Below are positions 25,441-50,119 of a DNA stretch of 64,000 nucleotides, piece by piece (the stretch's first letter is position 1; the number at the start of each line of letters is the position of its first letter). The position numbers and the translations under genes were made by a program. The notes beneath the pieces are model-generated. The model saw nothing but the letters and a program-made list of their open reading frames with translations, was not told the DNA's origin and searched no databases. This stretch comes from Taeniopygia guttata. Taxonomy: Eukaryota; Chordata; Aves; Passeriformes; Estrildidae. The DNA is taken from assembly GCF_048771995.1 (NCBI RefSeq), contig NC_133024.1, positions 40,943,501 through 41,007,500 on the forward strand, written 5' to 3'.

Positions 25441-26045
25441 ATCAATGAATAGTTTAGGGTAGAATTCATCACACTTAAATTAAGCCTTTTATAATTATTT
25501 GTCCAACATAAACTGCCTCTCCAGTCATTGTAAGAAAAGAACTTCTACCTCTCAATGCCCCTCAGGTTGGGAGGGATTGCTCTCTGCAACTCCTATATGT
25601 CTCACTGTAATTATGAGCACTAACTAAGTCTTCTTGCTTAGCTTTGAAATATCTAAAACAGGTTGAAAGTAATCCTAGCTTTAGGAAGAGAGATGCTCTT
25701 CCTCATGAACTCCTGGCTCCAGGCAGGGCTCTGCGTAGGGTGGTGTATGGCAAGAAGAGTGAAAAGAAGACGACAGAAATAATAATCACAATCACAATTT
25801 TGTATCAAAAGTAGACACTGTTTTTTTGTTTGGTAAGCTAGCCAGTCTCATGTTAACTACATATGTATGTGCACATCAATATGTTAAATGCTGTTCTGTT
25901 ATTTAAAGAAACACAGGTTATGCAGGGACTGATATCTTCTGACTGGTGCTGAAGTACCTTTACAATATATGTAGTTATAAAAGAAAAAGCTTTTCTAGCA
26001 CAAGAACAGTACATTCTTTCCAACACCATTACAGATTTCATTTTA

Positions 26046-32809
<6,764 letters not shown>

Positions 32810-32864
32810 TTCCACTAGCCTTTATAGAAGTCTTTTTTGTAGTCTGCCACACACCTGGTTCACC

Positions 32865-32912
32865 TTTATATAGTGTTTTTTTCCTTTATAAAGCTTTCCA
32901 ACCCCTGACTCA
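32865..32912 (-). promoter_or_regulatory. Promoter of the first stromelysin-type gene: TATA and AP-1
   Basis: TATATAAA (minus strand, 32865-32872) lies 56 bp before the start codon, with TGAGTCA (AP-1, 32906-32912) about 35 bp further upstream. A second TATAAA-like stretch occurs near 32885. Unlike the flanking MMP genes I see no ETS/PEA3 site beside the AP-1 site. Confidence 0.7.
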
Positions 32913-33596
32913 TTGATTCTCACAATGTCTAGTTAGCAACAGAACATGCAAAACAACAGTTTTACCATAAAACAGATCAGTGATGTTTTCATCCGGTTCC
33001 ACCCTTGTGCAGGTTTTGCAACATGGAAATATGATTAATGAGAAAATAATAGACCTGTAAATATTTTTAATGAGCTTATTAACTTTTTAATTGTTAAAAT
33101 GTGGTCTTACTCTCCAAAACTTAAAGCATATCTCTTTAATGCTTTCCATTCAAAGATGATATTGATTTCAGAAAGGTTGTTGAAGTGCCTAGAGGGATAA
33201 ATATTCACAGAATTTTACAGGACTGTAGACTACAAACCAAAATTAGTTTTCTACCTTTTTTTTTTTGAGTGGGGGGTTATTTTAGTGCCACCATCATTCC
33301 TTTTGGTAGAGTCCAGTCAGTGCTATAACTTCTTGCTTAATGAAGCAATGCTTTGTTGATGCAATTTTTTAAAAGCAGCTTGCACTTGGATGAAATGATA
33401 TTTTTTTTCTGCAGAAAAATGTGAAATTAACACAAATAAATGAAAACACTTTCCCCAGCATATATAAAAACTATAAAAATTGAGCCAAGATGTTTTCATG
33501 CTATTTCTATTCAGGAGTTTTTCCACTATTCTCAGAGAATTGCCCAAAGACTTTGCCCAAAGAATTTCACATTCTCCTTATTTGATACATACGGTA

Positions 33597-33632
33597 AGGT
33601 TTTAAAAAGCACTGAGGTTTTAAAAAGCACTG
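33597..33632. repeat. Two-copy 18-bp tandem repeat
   Basis: The unit 'aggttttaaaaagcactg' occurs twice in direct succession with no mismatch, upstream of the first stromelysin-type gene. No coding meaning is visible. Confidence 0.9.
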
Positions 33633-36600
33633 ATCAAACTCTTTGATGGCTATCCTTGCCAGAGAGAGGTTCCTCTGTTCTCCCTTCCTGCCATTGGTGT
33701 AAGAACTGCTGAGACTCAACAGCAGGCTCACTCTTCATTGGGCCCACTTTTCCTCCATGCCCAATCACAGCCTCCATGCACTACCACAGACAAGGACAAA
33801 GCAGTGGGGATGGGAGTCATGAAAAGAGGTGTTCAGTCTTAAATATCTGAGATTTCTGTGTGAGGCTGACGCAGGATTTCGGGTAAGTCGGCAGCTCTGA
33901 GGAGCCTGTGAGACTTGGAATGTGCAGGGAGATAAACTCCTTTCCACAGACCTTCCAGGATATTAGAGATGTAAAAGGACCGTTTAGCAATATATTGTAC
34001 AATTGAGGTATTTGCTGAAGTTATATTCTGCTGAAGAGCAATGTGTTGGTACCAGAAGGATCCCCAGAGCACAGCATGCCTGTGTCCATCCACAGGCAGG
34101 ACATGAGGGATTGCTGGGTCTGGGCAGCTGAAACAGAAAGGCAAGGCTGATGGGACTCCACAAGGATTATCTGATAACTGAGGACTGAATTCTTACCCTA
34201 AGAACAGACATCTACCTGAGGCATTTCCACCAGGGAGAGAACCCCTCCCTAGACCTGCAATGGGATGGACAGGCTCAGGGAATGACCCAGAAATGGACCA
34301 GCTGAGCTAAGGGGAAGCAATCCCCTGAGGGAGCTTTTGGTAATGACTTCACTCATAGAGTTATGTGTACCAGAGTGGGTGAGATGGGTCCAAAAACTGG
34401 TGTAGAGTTCTCCTGTGCAGTTTACACATTGACATCACCTCTCTGCAGAAATAGCTTCTGGAACTTACAGCCCCCACAGCCTTTCAACTCTTTTTTTCTC
34501 ATCCCTCAGTTGTCTCCATTTGTACTAGAAGGAAGAAGTAACTTTCCAGGACTTAAATTTTCATCACTCATCTTTCTCTATAATGAGAGGGTTACTAAAA
34601 GGCATCAGAACCATCTAGGAAGATATGAATGAAATTTATATAGTTTTCTGATTATCAGCTTTCTCAAGTACATGTTTTTGCTACTCTGTCAACCTCTTTT
34701 TCACTTTTCTTGATACTATTCCCCATTTATCTTGAGAGATCAATCACCTAGAATATGCTGTATAAAGAAAATTCTGTAATCACAGAGACCTTCTTTGATG
34801 TTTGTCACCTCTTTGAGGTGACTTTATCCAGAAATGGCACAATATATAATGTCAATCTCGGGTTTTAGCTTAAAAAAGTCAGTGTGAAAACCCCTATGAT
34901 CTCGTTTTTACAACCTGTGAAATTGTCTGCGTAAACTCCTAGGATTGCCCTTATCTCTACCTCTTCTTGAATTAATCTTCTGCCTTCAATGCATTCCCAT
35001 AGCCCCACCCTAAGACATATAACAGAAGACATATAATGTATAACACAATATATTTGTTGTCATTATTATTAACCTTAACACAAAAGTTATTGCTAATTCA
35101 TATTTTAAAATTAATTAATAATGTAGTATAGACAAAAAAAAAAGAATATCTCATAGAGCCTCAATAGGATGACACTAAGTTGGCTTGTCAGAGCTTGAAA
35201 CTGCTCCTCTCTGCTGCCTCTGTGTCCTGGCCAGGCTGAATTCTGGTAGTGTAGGACCCCATGTAGACCCTGGGGAACTGGTCTGTGCAGGGGAAACTTC
35301 TGAGCTGTAAAACAGCAGCTTTAACCTGTGCCATGTTCAGTGCCATGACCACTGCTTAACTCAGTGCCTTCAGCACCTCCTTCCTGGCTGTGCTGCAAAC
35401 CCTCAGACTTGGCAGCACAAACCTAGCCCCAAAAATTTCTTATTGCTGACAAAGATGAGTGTGTGACCTACTTCTGGTTTTTATATAACAGTTATGGGTC
35501 TCCATCACGATAATGTTGATTCCCTGGCAGCATTCAGTGTTCCAGTTCCAGTCAATTTGCACACAGGTCACTCTTGCTCTCTGTCAGTGAAGTCATTAAG
35601 GGATTTTTGAGATTTCATGTGCGAGAGATTTGGTCTAGGTCAACTGTTGTTGCAGTCAAGAATTTTAGATGTAACAGGTTATATTTTGTGACTCTAATTT
35701 GCATGCCTGCTCTTGGATTCCAAGGAAAGTTTCTATTCATACAGGACAAGTACTTGATATTCTGTTTGTGGATAAATTTCCCCTGCTGGCACCCAAGAGG
35801 CCTTTAATTCCAGCAATAATTTATGAGTTATAACAAAATCATGGTTACAAGAAATATTCTCTTGTTCACTGAGTATAGACAGACAGCCCCAGCATTCCTA
35901 CTTTCGATGTTTCCAACGTCATCTGAGCTACATCTTCCATTAGCCAGGAATTTCATTGCTTTTCCCAAAATGAAAATAGCGCTGCTTCATTTCAAAGTTT
36001 AAGACATTAACAAAGCAAAAATACAGACAGAAATTCCACAATTAGCACATCTCACTAGTCCTCTTGTCTACGTGAAATCCATGGCATGTTGTCATCCGTT
36101 TCTGCTCCAGGCTACATTTTTATTCATAGCTAAGTAAATATCACTCATTTTTCAGATATTGTGAGTTTAAGCTACTTATTACTCAAAGGTGGAAGGAGTA
36201 TTTTAATTTTGCTGTTCCTGGATGTCATAGCTAAAAAAGTAGTATTAACTTTAGGCAGGAGAAATACTTTAATCTAGCGTGAGTCAGTGTAAACACCAAC
36301 AGTTTTCTGCTTCACTGTTGCTGAAATGTTCCTTTTGGTTCCTCCTAAACCACTTTCAAGTCTCAGACAGCACCAGAGCCTAAAGGCCTGATTTCTGAAG
36401 GTAACCTTCACATACAAGAAGGCATCTATTTAGGATATCAAAGTATGTAGGTGTTTTTAAAAACAAAGAGAAATAACTCAATTAGTTATGCACAAACAGT
36501 ACTCACAAGCACCCTGCCTAAGCCTGGAGGCATCTGAAGTCCTCAGACTGAAGTTTGTTCAGGATAGGCTATGTACAGAGCAAGAGTACTGAGAAAGACA

Positions 36601-36772
36601 CTGGGAGATGTTTGGGCAGCACCAGCATTCCTGTGTCTCTGCCCTGCCTGGACTGCTGCCAGATGAGCTCACCCACGGTGATCCTCTGCTCTTGTGGCAA
36701 TGCTAAGCTGTTGTGTCCCTACTTGACACAACAGTAGGGACTGTTGTTAAAGTTAAAAGCAACTTTTAAGAC

Positions 36773-37402
36773 TGTCCTAGGGTGACGTTATGGTGTTTGT
36801 ATCTCCAATCGTGCGTTGTTTTGCCTTGTTATCACCTGGTTCACCTCCCCCCATGGTCTGCTGTCTAGAAAAGGCTAGGGCTGGCTGGCTGGCTTTTGCT
36901 TTGCTTGCTTGCTTGCTTGGCTTGCTTGCTTTGCCTGCTTGCTTGCTTTGCTTGCTTCCTAGTTAGGTTAGCTAAGCAGTCCAATTCTTTCTCTGGACTG
37001 TTGCTTTTTCCTTTCCTCTTCCTGAATACCATCCAACCTGCTCTGGACTGGGATCTGGGAAACACCAAAGAACACCAAGAGCCTGCATTTTGTGATCTGC
37101 AGCAGCCATCCCCAGTGCTGGAGAGCAATCCCCAGTGTCCAGACCCGGGCGACCACTCCCAGGAAAGACTTTCTGAATTTGTTCATCTCTTCAGAGGGGT
37201 GAAAGAGTTTTGTTGTCATCTAGTGTTGTTAATTGTTTTGGTGCTGGGGAGTGCTTTGTTTGTTGAATAAACAGGTTCTTTTCCACTTCTCTCTCAGAAG
37301 AAATTTTTCCCTGAAACAGGTGGGTAGGGAGGGGCCGTGGGGGTTTATTTCCTGGGGGTTCCTTTCAGAGGGTTTTCCCCAAATTTGCCCTAAACTAAGA
37401 CA
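36773..37402 (+). mobile_element. ERVL-like solo LTR with 5-bp target duplication
   Basis: A 630-bp segment begins TGTCCTAGGG and ends ACTAAGACA, so its ends form a short imperfect inverted repeat with TG...CA termini. It is flanked on both sides by the same 5 bp, AAGAC (36768-36772 and 37403-37407). An AATAAA lies at 37266-37271 inside it. No internal region or second LTR adjoins it, so it is a solo LTR. A 5-bp duplication fits the ERVL class. The intact duplication suggests modest age. A CTTG-rich simple repeat sits inside at about 36885-36960. Its start resembles an LTR family I recall from songbirds. Confidence 0.82.
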
Positions 37403-37520
37403 AAGACATGGCCTGATTTGTAATGTAGGCTGGTTTTAAACCTGGCTTTAGAGGTACTTAGAGCACATCTAACATGGCATAAAACATGCATGAGGAGAAC
37501 AGGCAGATATTAGATATTCC

Positions 37521-37640
37521 AAGATCATAAAATTATAGACTTTTTGGGGTAGAAAGGACTTAATGGGCAGTCTGGTTCCAGCTCACCTGGGACACCTTCC
37601 ACTAGACCAGGTTGCTCAAAGCCCCCTCCAACCTAACATC
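37521..37640 (-). mobile_element. Short CR1 LINE fragment next to the solo LTR
   Basis: Reversed CR1 3' end: 'aagatcataaaattatagac', then 'ggacaccttccactagacca' and 'ggttgctcaaagccccctcc'. About 120 bp, lying about 120 bp to the right of the LTR. Confidence 0.75.
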
Positions 37641-38844
37641 ATCTCTTCTGCCTTTCTTCGATCTGGTCTGTGAGCACAGTGGGCCTGTGGGTGCACTGGG
37701 AGACACATGGCTTCCTCTGGCCCTGATGGATAGGGGGACAGGTCATAGTATGTCTTTGATCAGATGTTTGAGGCAATTGCCCTGTGCAGAAGATGAGGAC
37801 CAAATTTTACCTCTTCCTAATGGGGTTTGAGCAGTGTTAACTGTAATACTGTCCTTGTCAGCCATTCCAATCCTCTCTTTTTGCCTTTGCCAGTTCTATT
37901 AGACAAAGATTAATATCCAGTTGACTTCCTTGCACAATCACATCATCACATCAGTGTTGCAAGAGATAAGATCAAATTCCTTCAAACAGAGGATGTACTA
38001 CAGCCAAGTTCTCTTAAAGCCCAAGGGGTATTTAAAGTCACTGAGTTATTGCCCTGTGAGCAGGACCCAAACAAGGAGGAAGCAGGTGTGCTTTACTCTA
38101 TATCTCACCATGCATCCTCTGGAGGATTCATCTGTGGTAGCTACATAAAAATCCTTAGATTTTTTTTCTTATTATTTTGGCTTGTGTGCTCTGGAAAAAT
38201 GTTCTTGTTTCTGGTTTGTTGTCAAAGATTGTGTGGTAGACTGCCAGCCCTGACTCCATTTCCATGGCACACAGTTATAGCTCAGGAGGGTTAATCCACT
38301 GAGTCTCTGTAACCCTGTGATCATATCTCCATCATTTCCCACCCTGCCTGCATGCCACCTCCATCCCCAAACTGGACACTTGCCCTTCTCTCTAGTTGCT
38401 CATGTCCTGCTGTACCGATGACTCTGTCCATTAAAACCACGCTCAGTGGTGCTGGCACACTGGTCCTCTCAGCTACTGCCACGTTCCCATCTAACCTGTC
38501 CCCACGCCTGCCTTGACCCCTCTGTCCCTGTGCCAGGGGTCATGGCAGCTAAGGCCATAGACTCCAATCTCTCCCTTCCCACACTCTTGTGTAGGAGCTC
38601 CTTTTGTGCCTCCCCCACATTGTTCCTGAGTGCCTTGTTTCCCTCGTTTGTCACCTGGGTAATTTCTAATTGCCTGCAAGAACTGCCCCTTTACTTCTCA
38701 TTAACTTTCCTCCCACAGGCACTGAGCCCTGCTGAAAATGCTGATGGGTCCTGGTGCCATTCAGCTTGTGTGTGGTTGTAGCAGATGCCTTATCTCCAGT
38801 GGACTGAATCAGAACAAAAAAACTGCTAAACTCAAGCAAAATAC

Positions 38845-38850
38845 TTTATT
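38845..38850 (-). terminator. Polyadenylation signal of the long-hinge MMP gene
   Basis: AATAAA on the minus strand about 220 bp beyond the TAG stop, the first canonical signal in a suitable AT-rich setting. Confidence 0.55.
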
Positions 38851-39066
38851 ACTCAAAAACAACTTGATTAATAAATAGTTGGAGGACAAAAATAAATTAA
38901 AACTGTACATTAGGTTTTACATTTTAAAGGTTTTAAATTAGAATTGCCAAAGGCCAGAATTTCAGACTCAGATGCACAGGAACAGGTGAATAACACTGTC
39001 TAAAATCAAGAAACATTAAAAATTCTCCCTGGTACAAATATACTCCTGCACCATCACTTAAAATTT

Positions 39067-45169
<6,103 letters not shown>

Positions 45170-45251
45170 CTTTGTCTCCCTGTCCTACCAGCCCTTGCTA
45201 GAAGACCTCTCAATCTCTTTTTCCTCTGTCTAAGATGCACCACTGTTTCAC

Positions 45252-45314
45252 TATTTATATCAGTGCTGTGCTTACTAAAGTCAATAATGGCATGACTCAG
45301 CTTATAACATCCTC
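45252..45314 (-). promoter_or_regulatory. Long-hinge MMP promoter: TATA, AP-1 and ETS/PEA3
   Basis: Minus strand, in transcription order: GAGGATGT (PEA3 type, 45307-45314), TGAGTCA (AP-1, 45293-45299), TATAAATA (45252-45259), with the ATG at 45169. The stretch AGAGGATGTTATAAGCTGAG is very close to the human MMP1 element as I recall it, so AP-1/ETS induction is likely. Confidence 0.72.
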
Positions 45315-48185
45315 TGATTTTCCACAGAAACGCAGAAAACAAATTTGGGTTAAGAAGCAAGCAAACACATGACAGTTTACCTTGCCCAAAACCCCCTGAT
45401 TTCGCAATCATATTATTGGACAGTATGTTGTTTTTTTTCTTTATTCCTAAATTGGGCTGGACAAAAACTACTCCATTTTTCAGAGGTGCTGAAGTGACCT
45501 GGCTCTTTGTGAGGGTCAACAAGCTGTAATTCCTCATAGCACTTGAGAAGGGACCTCCAGAAACTGTCTTTAGTTTTCGCAAAGTGGCTTGCATGTAGGA
45601 CCTCAGCATGCCAAGGAAAAAAACCCCTTACTTTCACCCATCTTGTACCTGATAATTTTAGTGACATAGTCAATTATAAAAAAAACTCATTTTTCTTTTC
45701 TTGAATCTGAAATCCCAGCATTGTTCCAGAACCATTACTTGTGCTGCTACTTGGCACATGTAATCACGGATCTATGGACTCATCCCCTTTCTCCCTCACA
45801 CCGCAAAATGAAAGTCTCAGTAGAGTACCAGAGACCATATATCCTGGTCTACATGGCCTGTTAGCCAAGGGTGGTTTCACAACTAAAGAAGAAACAGCAG
45901 AAATTGCCCTACAGAATTACAGGCACCTTTGGGATAAAGGGACTTCAGCAGAACCTTTTAATAAACTTCTCCAACATCAGGTGGAAGGTAATGAGGATTT
46001 GTGTCATACATTCCAATCTTCCCATTTTGCCAGAAGTCCTACTTTCAGTTCCTATGCCCTTCTCTGAACCTGGTGCAGTGCAGTTTATGGAGGGATTGGA
46101 GAACCACTGTCACCCGGTGACTGTCACTTGGTGACTATTGACTGTCATTTCCTAGACATTCATCTTTGGAAACAGAATTCTCCTGTGTTGACTTAATACC
46201 CACATGCAAGTTCAAAAGGAGAAATATGAACCAAAAATAGTCCGCTTCTCTTTGAACATAAGAAAAATATGAAAAAAGGAACTGCTTCTCCAGTGAGAAA
46301 AAACATATTGGAGACTTCATAAAAACAATCCTAGCACCACAGCAGCTGAGCTCTGCAGTCTGCAAGGTGGCCTGGGGAAAGGCATGGCCTCCTTCCAGAG
46401 GAAACTGGAGTTGAACTGCCTGGCTGGAGTCAGGTCACACTGTGTGTGTGACCCAGGTCAGAGACCAGGTCCCTGAACCAGTGAGTGAAGTGGTACAAAT
46501 GTTTACATCTAAGGCTGCAGCAGGATGAGGGTTGCTTTGCCAATAGCCCACTGCTGCTGTAATGGGGTCCTCCTGCTCCTCCCAGCCTGGCCAGTGCTCT
46601 TGCTGTTTTCCTGTGCCCTTCTGATATCAAGTATGTTTTCAATAAACCAATTCAGAGGGCTGAAGCTACAGGAAACAGCCCACAAAAATAACCCTAACCC
46701 CACTAAAAATTGCTTGATGCTGAAGTTAGCAAATGCACCAGCACCCTAAGGGGTGCGAAGAGCCTCCATGAAGGAGGGGTGGGATGTCATGGATGGGAAC
46801 AGGGATGCAGGAAGGCAGCCAGGAAGGCTGGGAAGCTAGGACCTCTCCTTTGGCAGTGGCAGGGTTTCTCTGCTGGTCATGGAACAGCATTCCAAGTTGC
46901 ATTTGTAGGGTATGATGTTTGCATTTCCACATAGAAATCCAGACACAAAGCAGGGACATTTTAAATACTGCTGCCTGGCAGCAGCAGCTTGCATATGGCA
47001 CTTATCCTCTGCTTTCAGCTGAATGTTTTGTAAACACCCCGTTTGCTGTGTCCAGGGGCGAAGCAGTCAGAGCATGAGATGCAGCACACCCAGTTGGAAA
47101 ATATTTTAGTGAACCTTTTGGATATTTAGGAAGCTTTTCTTTTCTTTCAGTGACTTTAGCATGGCTGCCAATAGGCATGTTGCAGATCCAGCTGTTGGTT
47201 TCCCTTTCCAGATCCTGTTGCCTGCATGCTCAAGCTGACATTTATGGAGTGGCTGGTGAGTGTTGGGAGGAAGAGCTGTATCTTGCTTTGTTCTTGGCAG
47301 CACAAGCGATGCAAATTCTCTGCTGAGCAGTCTGCATGGCTCTGAGATGTGTGAGCAAGTGTGATACTTACACATGGATCCAAGAAATGACTTGCCTTCT
47401 TATGCTGAACCCTAAGACAGCAGTCTTAGTGTTCAAACTAACGTGAGCATTCAGTCTTGGGTTTAAGTATTGCAGGATAAAAGCAGGAGCAGTGTTGTAG
47501 CTTTAATCAGAAGTTTAAAGTGTTTGAAACTTACACTACCAGGGGACACAGTGAAGATTTACTGGCAAAGACACAGCTCGAATTTGAATGGAGTGAACTG
47601 AGCTGGTACCTTACATGGCACTCTTGCCTTACCTGTAGGTCAACTAGTTGATGACTTCTGCTTCAGGGATTCCCAGAATCACTTAATCCTTGACAAGGCA
47701 TGAAGCAGATCAGATGCCTGTTTCATGCCTTAATCCCATAGGTAAACAGATGCTGCTATTCCCATCCCAGTCCTGTGAAGCTGATCCCTGCTGTGCCCTG
47801 AAGTCACTGTTGTCCTTCTGCTGAGTTGGAGACCATGCAGACGTCAGAGGTGACTTGCCAGCTTATGCAGCAGTGAAACAGCCAGAATGGGTTCTGCTCA
47901 TTTCTTCCCTCAGCTCAGCAGCACTCAGACTCATTTGTCCCTCACTGCCAGCAGTTAACTACGTTTACTACGCACCCAGGGACAAGAGTGGGTGCTTTCC
48001 CAGGAAGACCCCTGAAGTAGAACACAGCATTTCACAGAAAGCCTGCCAACATCAAGGCTAATATTCTTCCCCCACAGAACTGTTTGTCCTCTGTCAGTGC
48101 AATTTGTGTTATTCTGTGGGGTCTAGTCCAAGTGCCAGGGTTTTTAGAGTATTTGTCAAACTTCTACCTGGGAATTTTGCCATTT

Positions 48186-48225
48186 CTTTTTTTTTTTTTT
48201 TTTTTTTTTCCCTTTTTTTTTTTTT
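48186..48225. repeat. Poly(T) tract
   Basis: About 40 bp of T interrupted by one CCC. Taken as simple sequence, not as the tail of a recognisable retroposed gene: no gene body is seen beside it. Confidence 0.85.
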
Positions 48226-48361
48226 ATTCCAGTTCTGCTTGGCACTTTTGACTTATGGAAAGAAGTGGAATGATACTTAAGGATACTTAACACAGTCTTG
48301 TAAACAATTGTCATTAACCCTTTAAACAACAGAAAATTAAGTCAAAAGAAGCTTGAACTAA

Positions 48362-48362
<1 letters not shown>

Positions 48363-48426
<64 letters not shown>

Positions 48427-48446
48427 TACACACACACACACACACT
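48363..48446. repeat. (CA)n microsatellite with CATA interruption
   Basis: A run of CA dinucleotides of about 84 bp, broken once by two CATA units at 48420-48429. The longest simple repeat in the window. Confidence 0.97.
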
Positions 48447-50097
48447 ATGATTTCACCTCCTAAACTTTTTAGAAGGATCTGTAGATATCTGTTTTTCCAC
48501 CTCCCCTTCACTCACACTGTTTCTAAACTCTCCCTTCTTGTGCTAAAGAAGCAAGACGGGTTATAAAAGTCTTGAACATGCCTGGACATGGAAGAAGCTG
48601 CTGGTTTCTTTCACTTGAATGGAATTGGGAGATAAATTCATACAAAGAGATTCTCGGACTTGAGGAACAATAATGGAATAGAAAAAAGACACAAGCCCTT
48701 GACATTATGAGCCAGTCTTTAATAAATAACAGCTGGATCATAGCATGTAGGTGGTTGGGGGAATTAGGCAAGCAGAAAATTTGTGACATGGAAAAATGTA
48801 GGTCTGCTATTAAAAGACTCAGAAAAACCAGAAAATATTTACTGAAAATGAAACTTTTAATCTCTTTCTGCAAGACAGTATTTTGAGAGTATTGAAACTG
48901 AGCCTGAAAAAGGTATTAACTTGAATTCCATGATTTTTCCTGTATATCCGTATACTTCCATTTATCAGTGGAATCTCTTAATCCTGCTTTTCTAATATAT
49001 AGAGTCTAATAGTAATAATATCTGTCACTTTTCTACTTCATCTAAGCATTTTGTCCAAGTTCCATTTCAAACTGAGAGATGGCATGCAGAGGTAGACTCA
49101 ATAGCTGATCTTAGTTAAACAGGAATTTAGATATTATTGATGCCTGTATCCTTGAGTATTATCAGCAATAACAAAGCTGAAATCACTTCCATATTTGTAT
49201 TTTGTATATAAACAAGTTTTTTTAAGTTGCATGTCATTTCCTCTCAGCAATTTCTGACACGGTAGCTTAGAAGGCAAGGTCACAGAATGATTGCATTGGT
49301 GTTACATTATCCATCAGTGAATAACAGATGTGACAGAATCCAATGCCCAAGAACTCTGGGGTTTGCAGGAACTAAACTGGAATATGAAAGTTGGAAATAA
49401 TAGCACCCTTATTTCATATGTGGCAATGTATTGGGGTCATAGTCTGAATTTGGACATGGCCTGAGCAATGGGCGTGACAGGAAGCACTGTGGATGTGATA
49501 CACAATTAATTCACTGTTTCCTCTTTACCATTCTGGTCCCTATGAGATTCAGACTGTCACACGAAACCACTGAGGTAACTGAAATATGGGCAGGATCCCA
49601 CCTTTCCTTCTGAAGGGAATGGTCAGTAAAATGTTGTACTTCTCTCTCCTCCTATGCACAGACTTTTATGGTCAAGGACCTGTATAATTCTTATTCTCTT
49701 ATAAAGGATATGAATAAGCTGCCAGATCTCTGGCTGTTAATTAAGGTGATGGTTTTTTAGACTCAAGAAGATATATTGTAGTTTTTTAGTTGTGTAGAGC
49801 AGAAGACAAGTCCACAGAAAATTATTTCTAATATGTGGTTGTTCATCCCATCTCTTAAAAACTGTTTGACTTTGTTACGTCCATTAGCCATATTGTTAAA
49901 ATATTACATGCTAATGTTGTATGAACTTGACTGCAATGCTTTGAAATAAATATTAGGAAAAGATAAGAAACTTTGCCATGTAAAGAATCTCCTAACTTTT
50001 CTGTAATTCCTTTTGATGTGGACTGGAAAAAGCTGATAGCTTTTATAATTTGTCTTGCAAGCCCTAAGATATTTAGCTAGCATACTATCAATACATT

Positions 50098-50119
50098 AAA
50101 AAAAAAAAAAAAAAAAAAA
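50098..50119. repeat. Poly(A) tract
   Basis: 22 consecutive A. No flanking gene-like sequence or target duplication was found to suggest a retrocopy. Confidence 0.85.

Larger units (their letters stand above)
16910..26045. other. Intergenic: MMP1-type gene to first stromelysin-type gene
   Basis: About 9.1 kb with three CR1 fragments (19373-19770, 24009-24281, 25368-25440) and no MMP exon that I could find on either strand. A 143-codon minus-strand frame at 23637-24068 is of unknown origin and its 5' part overlaps the CR1 copy. A moderately GC-rich patch lies at about 24.5-24.9 kb. No canonical AATAAA was seen in the first few hundred bases past the stromelysin stop. Confidence 0.7.
32913..38844. 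other. Intergenic between the two stromelysin-type genes
   Basis: About 5.9 kb. It contains the 18-bp tandem repeat, the ERVL-like solo LTR, the short CR1 fragment and otherwise unique sequence. No exon of a further MMP was recognised. Confidence 0.7.

Noticed and set aside
36865-37128. Minus-strand frame with Lys-Gln-Ala-Ser repeats
   Set aside because: It is translation of the CTTG simple repeat inside the solo LTR, not a protein gene.
46440-46680. Possible small retroelement with a polyadenylation-like motif
   Set aside because: One AATAAA in mixed sequence is not enough; no ends or family recognised.
46680-46700. Telomere-like 'aataaccctaacccc'
   Set aside because: Only about two units are present; too short to be an interstitial telomeric repeat.
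48314-48511. Minus-strand frame with Cys-Val repeats
   Set aside because: Produced by the (CA)n microsatellite.
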